NCBI RefSeq assembly: GCF_034555965.1
Contig: NZ_JAYDCK010000003.1
Span: forward strand, 372,001 to 436,000
Source of the DNA: Aquicoccus sp. G2-2
Lineage (GTDB): Bacteria; Pseudomonadota; Alphaproteobacteria; Rhodobacterales; Rhodobacteraceae
Reading direction: 5' to 3'
DNA length: 64,000 nt
A program made the position numbers and the translations under genes. Under the pieces are notes generated by a model. That model did not search any database. It worked only from the letters and a program-made list of their open reading frames with translations, and was not told the origin of the DNA. Of this stretch, positions 62,817 through 64,000 are shown piece after piece (the first letter of the stretch is position 1; each line of letters begins with the position of its first letter).

Positions 62817-64000
62817 TCAGTGTATGATGGCCTCTTCCTTCACGAACATGTTGGCCCATGCCCGCTCAACCAGTTCAGGAGACATCTTGTAGGGGATGCC
62901 TTCGAAATTGCAGATCGAGATCATCTGATCAATTAGGAAGATCGGCTGATAATTGGCATACACATTGTCGATGGTAGGGTATTTCACCTTCAACAAATGC
63001 ACCAACGCGGCCTCGTCCAGTTCCATCTTTCTCTTGCGCGCGACCATGGCGAAAATCTTGAGATAATCTTCCTGATTTGGGCCATCAATTTTGATCTTGA
63101 AGAAGATCCGGCGCAGGGCGGCCTGGTCGAAAATTTCGTTCGGATGGAAGTTGGTCGAGAAGATAACCAATGTGTCAAACGGCACTTCAAATTTCTCGCC
63201 CGATTGCAGGGCAAGGATATCCTTGTTTTCTTCCAGCGGCACGATCCAGCGGTTGACCAGACTTTGCGGTGGCTCTTTCTGGCGGCCAAGGTCATCGACA
63301 ATAAAGATGCCGCCGGTGGATTTGAGTTGCAGCGGCGCCTGATAGGTGCGCGCGGTTGGATTATAGACAAGATCAAGCATGTCGAGCGTCAGCTCACCGC
63401 CGGTGATCACGGTGGGGCGTTCGCATTTGACGTAGCGGGTATCGAAGGTGGTGCGGCGGCGCAGCGCATTGGGATCGTCCTGCTGCTCTTCAGCGGCGGA
63501 ATGCACGATGGGATCATAGACGGTGATCACCTGACCGGAATATTCGATCGCGCGGGGAACAAAGATCTTGTCGCCCATGGCATCACGAATCCCGTTTGAA
63601 ATAGAGGACTTACCATTCCCCGGCGGGCCATACATCAGGATCGAGCGGCCCGCGCCCACGGCCGGGCCAAGATGGTCAAGCAGGCTGTCTGGCAACACCA
63701 GATGGCCCATCGCACCAGTAAGCTGATCACGGGTGATTTGCACATTGCGGATCGACTGGCGTTTGACCTGTGCGGCATAGGAGGAAAGCGGCACCGGCAT
63801 CGCGCCAAAATATTCCGATTGCGCCAGTGCATCAAGCGCGCGCGCCTTGCCGACATCGGTCAGCTGATAGCCCATCTCACCGCCCGAGTTGGCGTTGAGA
63901 GTGCCCGTCGCTTCCAGCAAGCGTTGTTCGCGTGCCATATCGACAAGTTCCTGCGTCACCTGCCGGGGCAGGCAAACCGCCTTGGCCAGTTCAGAGACTT
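62817..64000 (-). CDS. AAA+ ATPase (partial, 5' end beyond window)
   Basis: The reverse strand is open from the stop at 62817 through the window edge. The in-frame sequence upstream of the GTG at 63959 (SELAKAVCLPRQ) continues the protein, so the start lies outside. It has a Walker A GPPGNGKSS, Walker B-like FIVDDLGRQ and sensor-like STNFHPNEIFDQAALRR, with a pre-ATPase helical domain. Such ATPases are often found near Tad pilus or phage-shock-type loci in this group, but I cannot assign it. It is divergent from nothing visible and convergent with the XRE gene. Confidence 0.85.
   Translation of the reverse strand, partial: VSELAKAVCLPRQVTQELVDMAREQRLLEATGTLNANSGGEMGYQLTDVGKARALDALAQSEYFGAMPVPLSSYAAQVKRQSIRNVQITRDQLTGAMGHLVLPDSLLDHLGPAVGAGRSILMYGPPGNGKSSISNGIRDAMGDKIFVPRAIEYSGQVITVYDPIVHSAAEEQQDDPNALRRRTTFDTRYVKCERPTVITGGELTLDMLDLVYNPTARTYQAPLQLKSTGGIFIVDDLGRQKEPPQSLVNRWIVPLEENKDILALQSGEKFEVPFDTLVIFSTNFHPNEIFDQAALRRIFFKIKIDGPNQEDYLKIFAMVARKRKMELDEAALVHLLKVKYPTIDNVYANYQPIFLIDQMISICNFEGIPYKMSPELVERAWANMFVKEEAIIH

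Overview
The window is a 64 kb stretch of GC-rich chromosome from an alphaproteobacterium, most likely of the Rhodobacterales (Roseobacter/Paracoccus group). This rests on the gene order rpsA-ihfB-lapA-trpF-trpB, a ribE-ribB-ribH-nusB cluster with a degenerate RibB tail, the many family types, and intergenic repeats of a kind I recall from that group. I see no phage, insertion sequence, CRISPR array or plasmid backbone gene. Most of the window is core metabolism with short accessory blocks.

Layout. 1-9.3 kb: a ChrB-like protein with the start of a membrane protein, a PLP aminotransferase, an exported 18-repeat MORN protein, NAD synthetase, SoxR with a VOC-family target gene, a small zincin, a Tat-exported metallo-beta-lactamase-fold protein, a thioesterase and a cytochrome c lipoprotein. 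9.5-12 kb: aroA (frameshifted), a membrane protein and cmk. 12-18.9 kb: an accessory block between cmk and rpsA (aldo/keto reductase, two tandem 4-coumarate-CoA-ligase-like genes, a membrane protein with a lipoprotein hydrolase, and a PAP2 pseudogene). 19-24 kb: rpsA, ihfB, lapA, trpF, trpB. 24-28 kb: a DOPA-dioxygenase-like gene beside a flavin monooxygenase fused to a cytochrome b5 domain, a membrane-anchored LuxR-type regulator, and a small exported protein. 27.5-31.4 kb: DUF2237, pth, rplY, a sulfotransferase-like gene and lldD. 31.5-33.8 kb: MaoC and PhyH proteins flanking an array of palindromes, then a gene-poor region with DnaA-box-like sites and tRNA-Glu. 33.9-41.8 kb: recJ, hom and a capsule block (kpsC, an OPX lipoprotein, kpsS). 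41.9-45.9 kb: riboflavin genes interrupted by a second Tat-exported metallo-beta-lactamase-fold gene, then nusB. 45.9-53 kb: polyprenyl synthase, DUF2007, a TrmN6-like methylase, DUF465, a DMT transporter, phbB, phbA, an EAL protein and a flavin reductase. 53-64 kb: a GNAT and an EcsC protein (both frameshifted), ptsP, lysC, an SDR, DUF1178, a NUDIX protein, trpA, ychF (frameshifted), a small XRE-like protein with a structured leader, and a partial AAA+ ATPase.

Two themes stand out. First, four genes (aroA, a GNAT gene, an EcsC gene, ychF) are each split in the same direction, and each is restored by adding one G to a G run. This looks like a systematic homopolymer undercall rather than four real mutations. 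Second, several transcripts have layouts that suggest regulation: an operator filling the spacer of the chrB promoter, mutually exclusive pairings ahead of trpF and rpsA, a SoxR box, and stacked hairpins ahead of the XRE gene. The most unusual protein is the flavin monooxygenase with a C-terminal cytochrome b5 domain, encoded next to a DOPA-dioxygenase-like enzyme. Together they suggest an uncharacterised aromatic hydroxylation and ring-cleavage pair.
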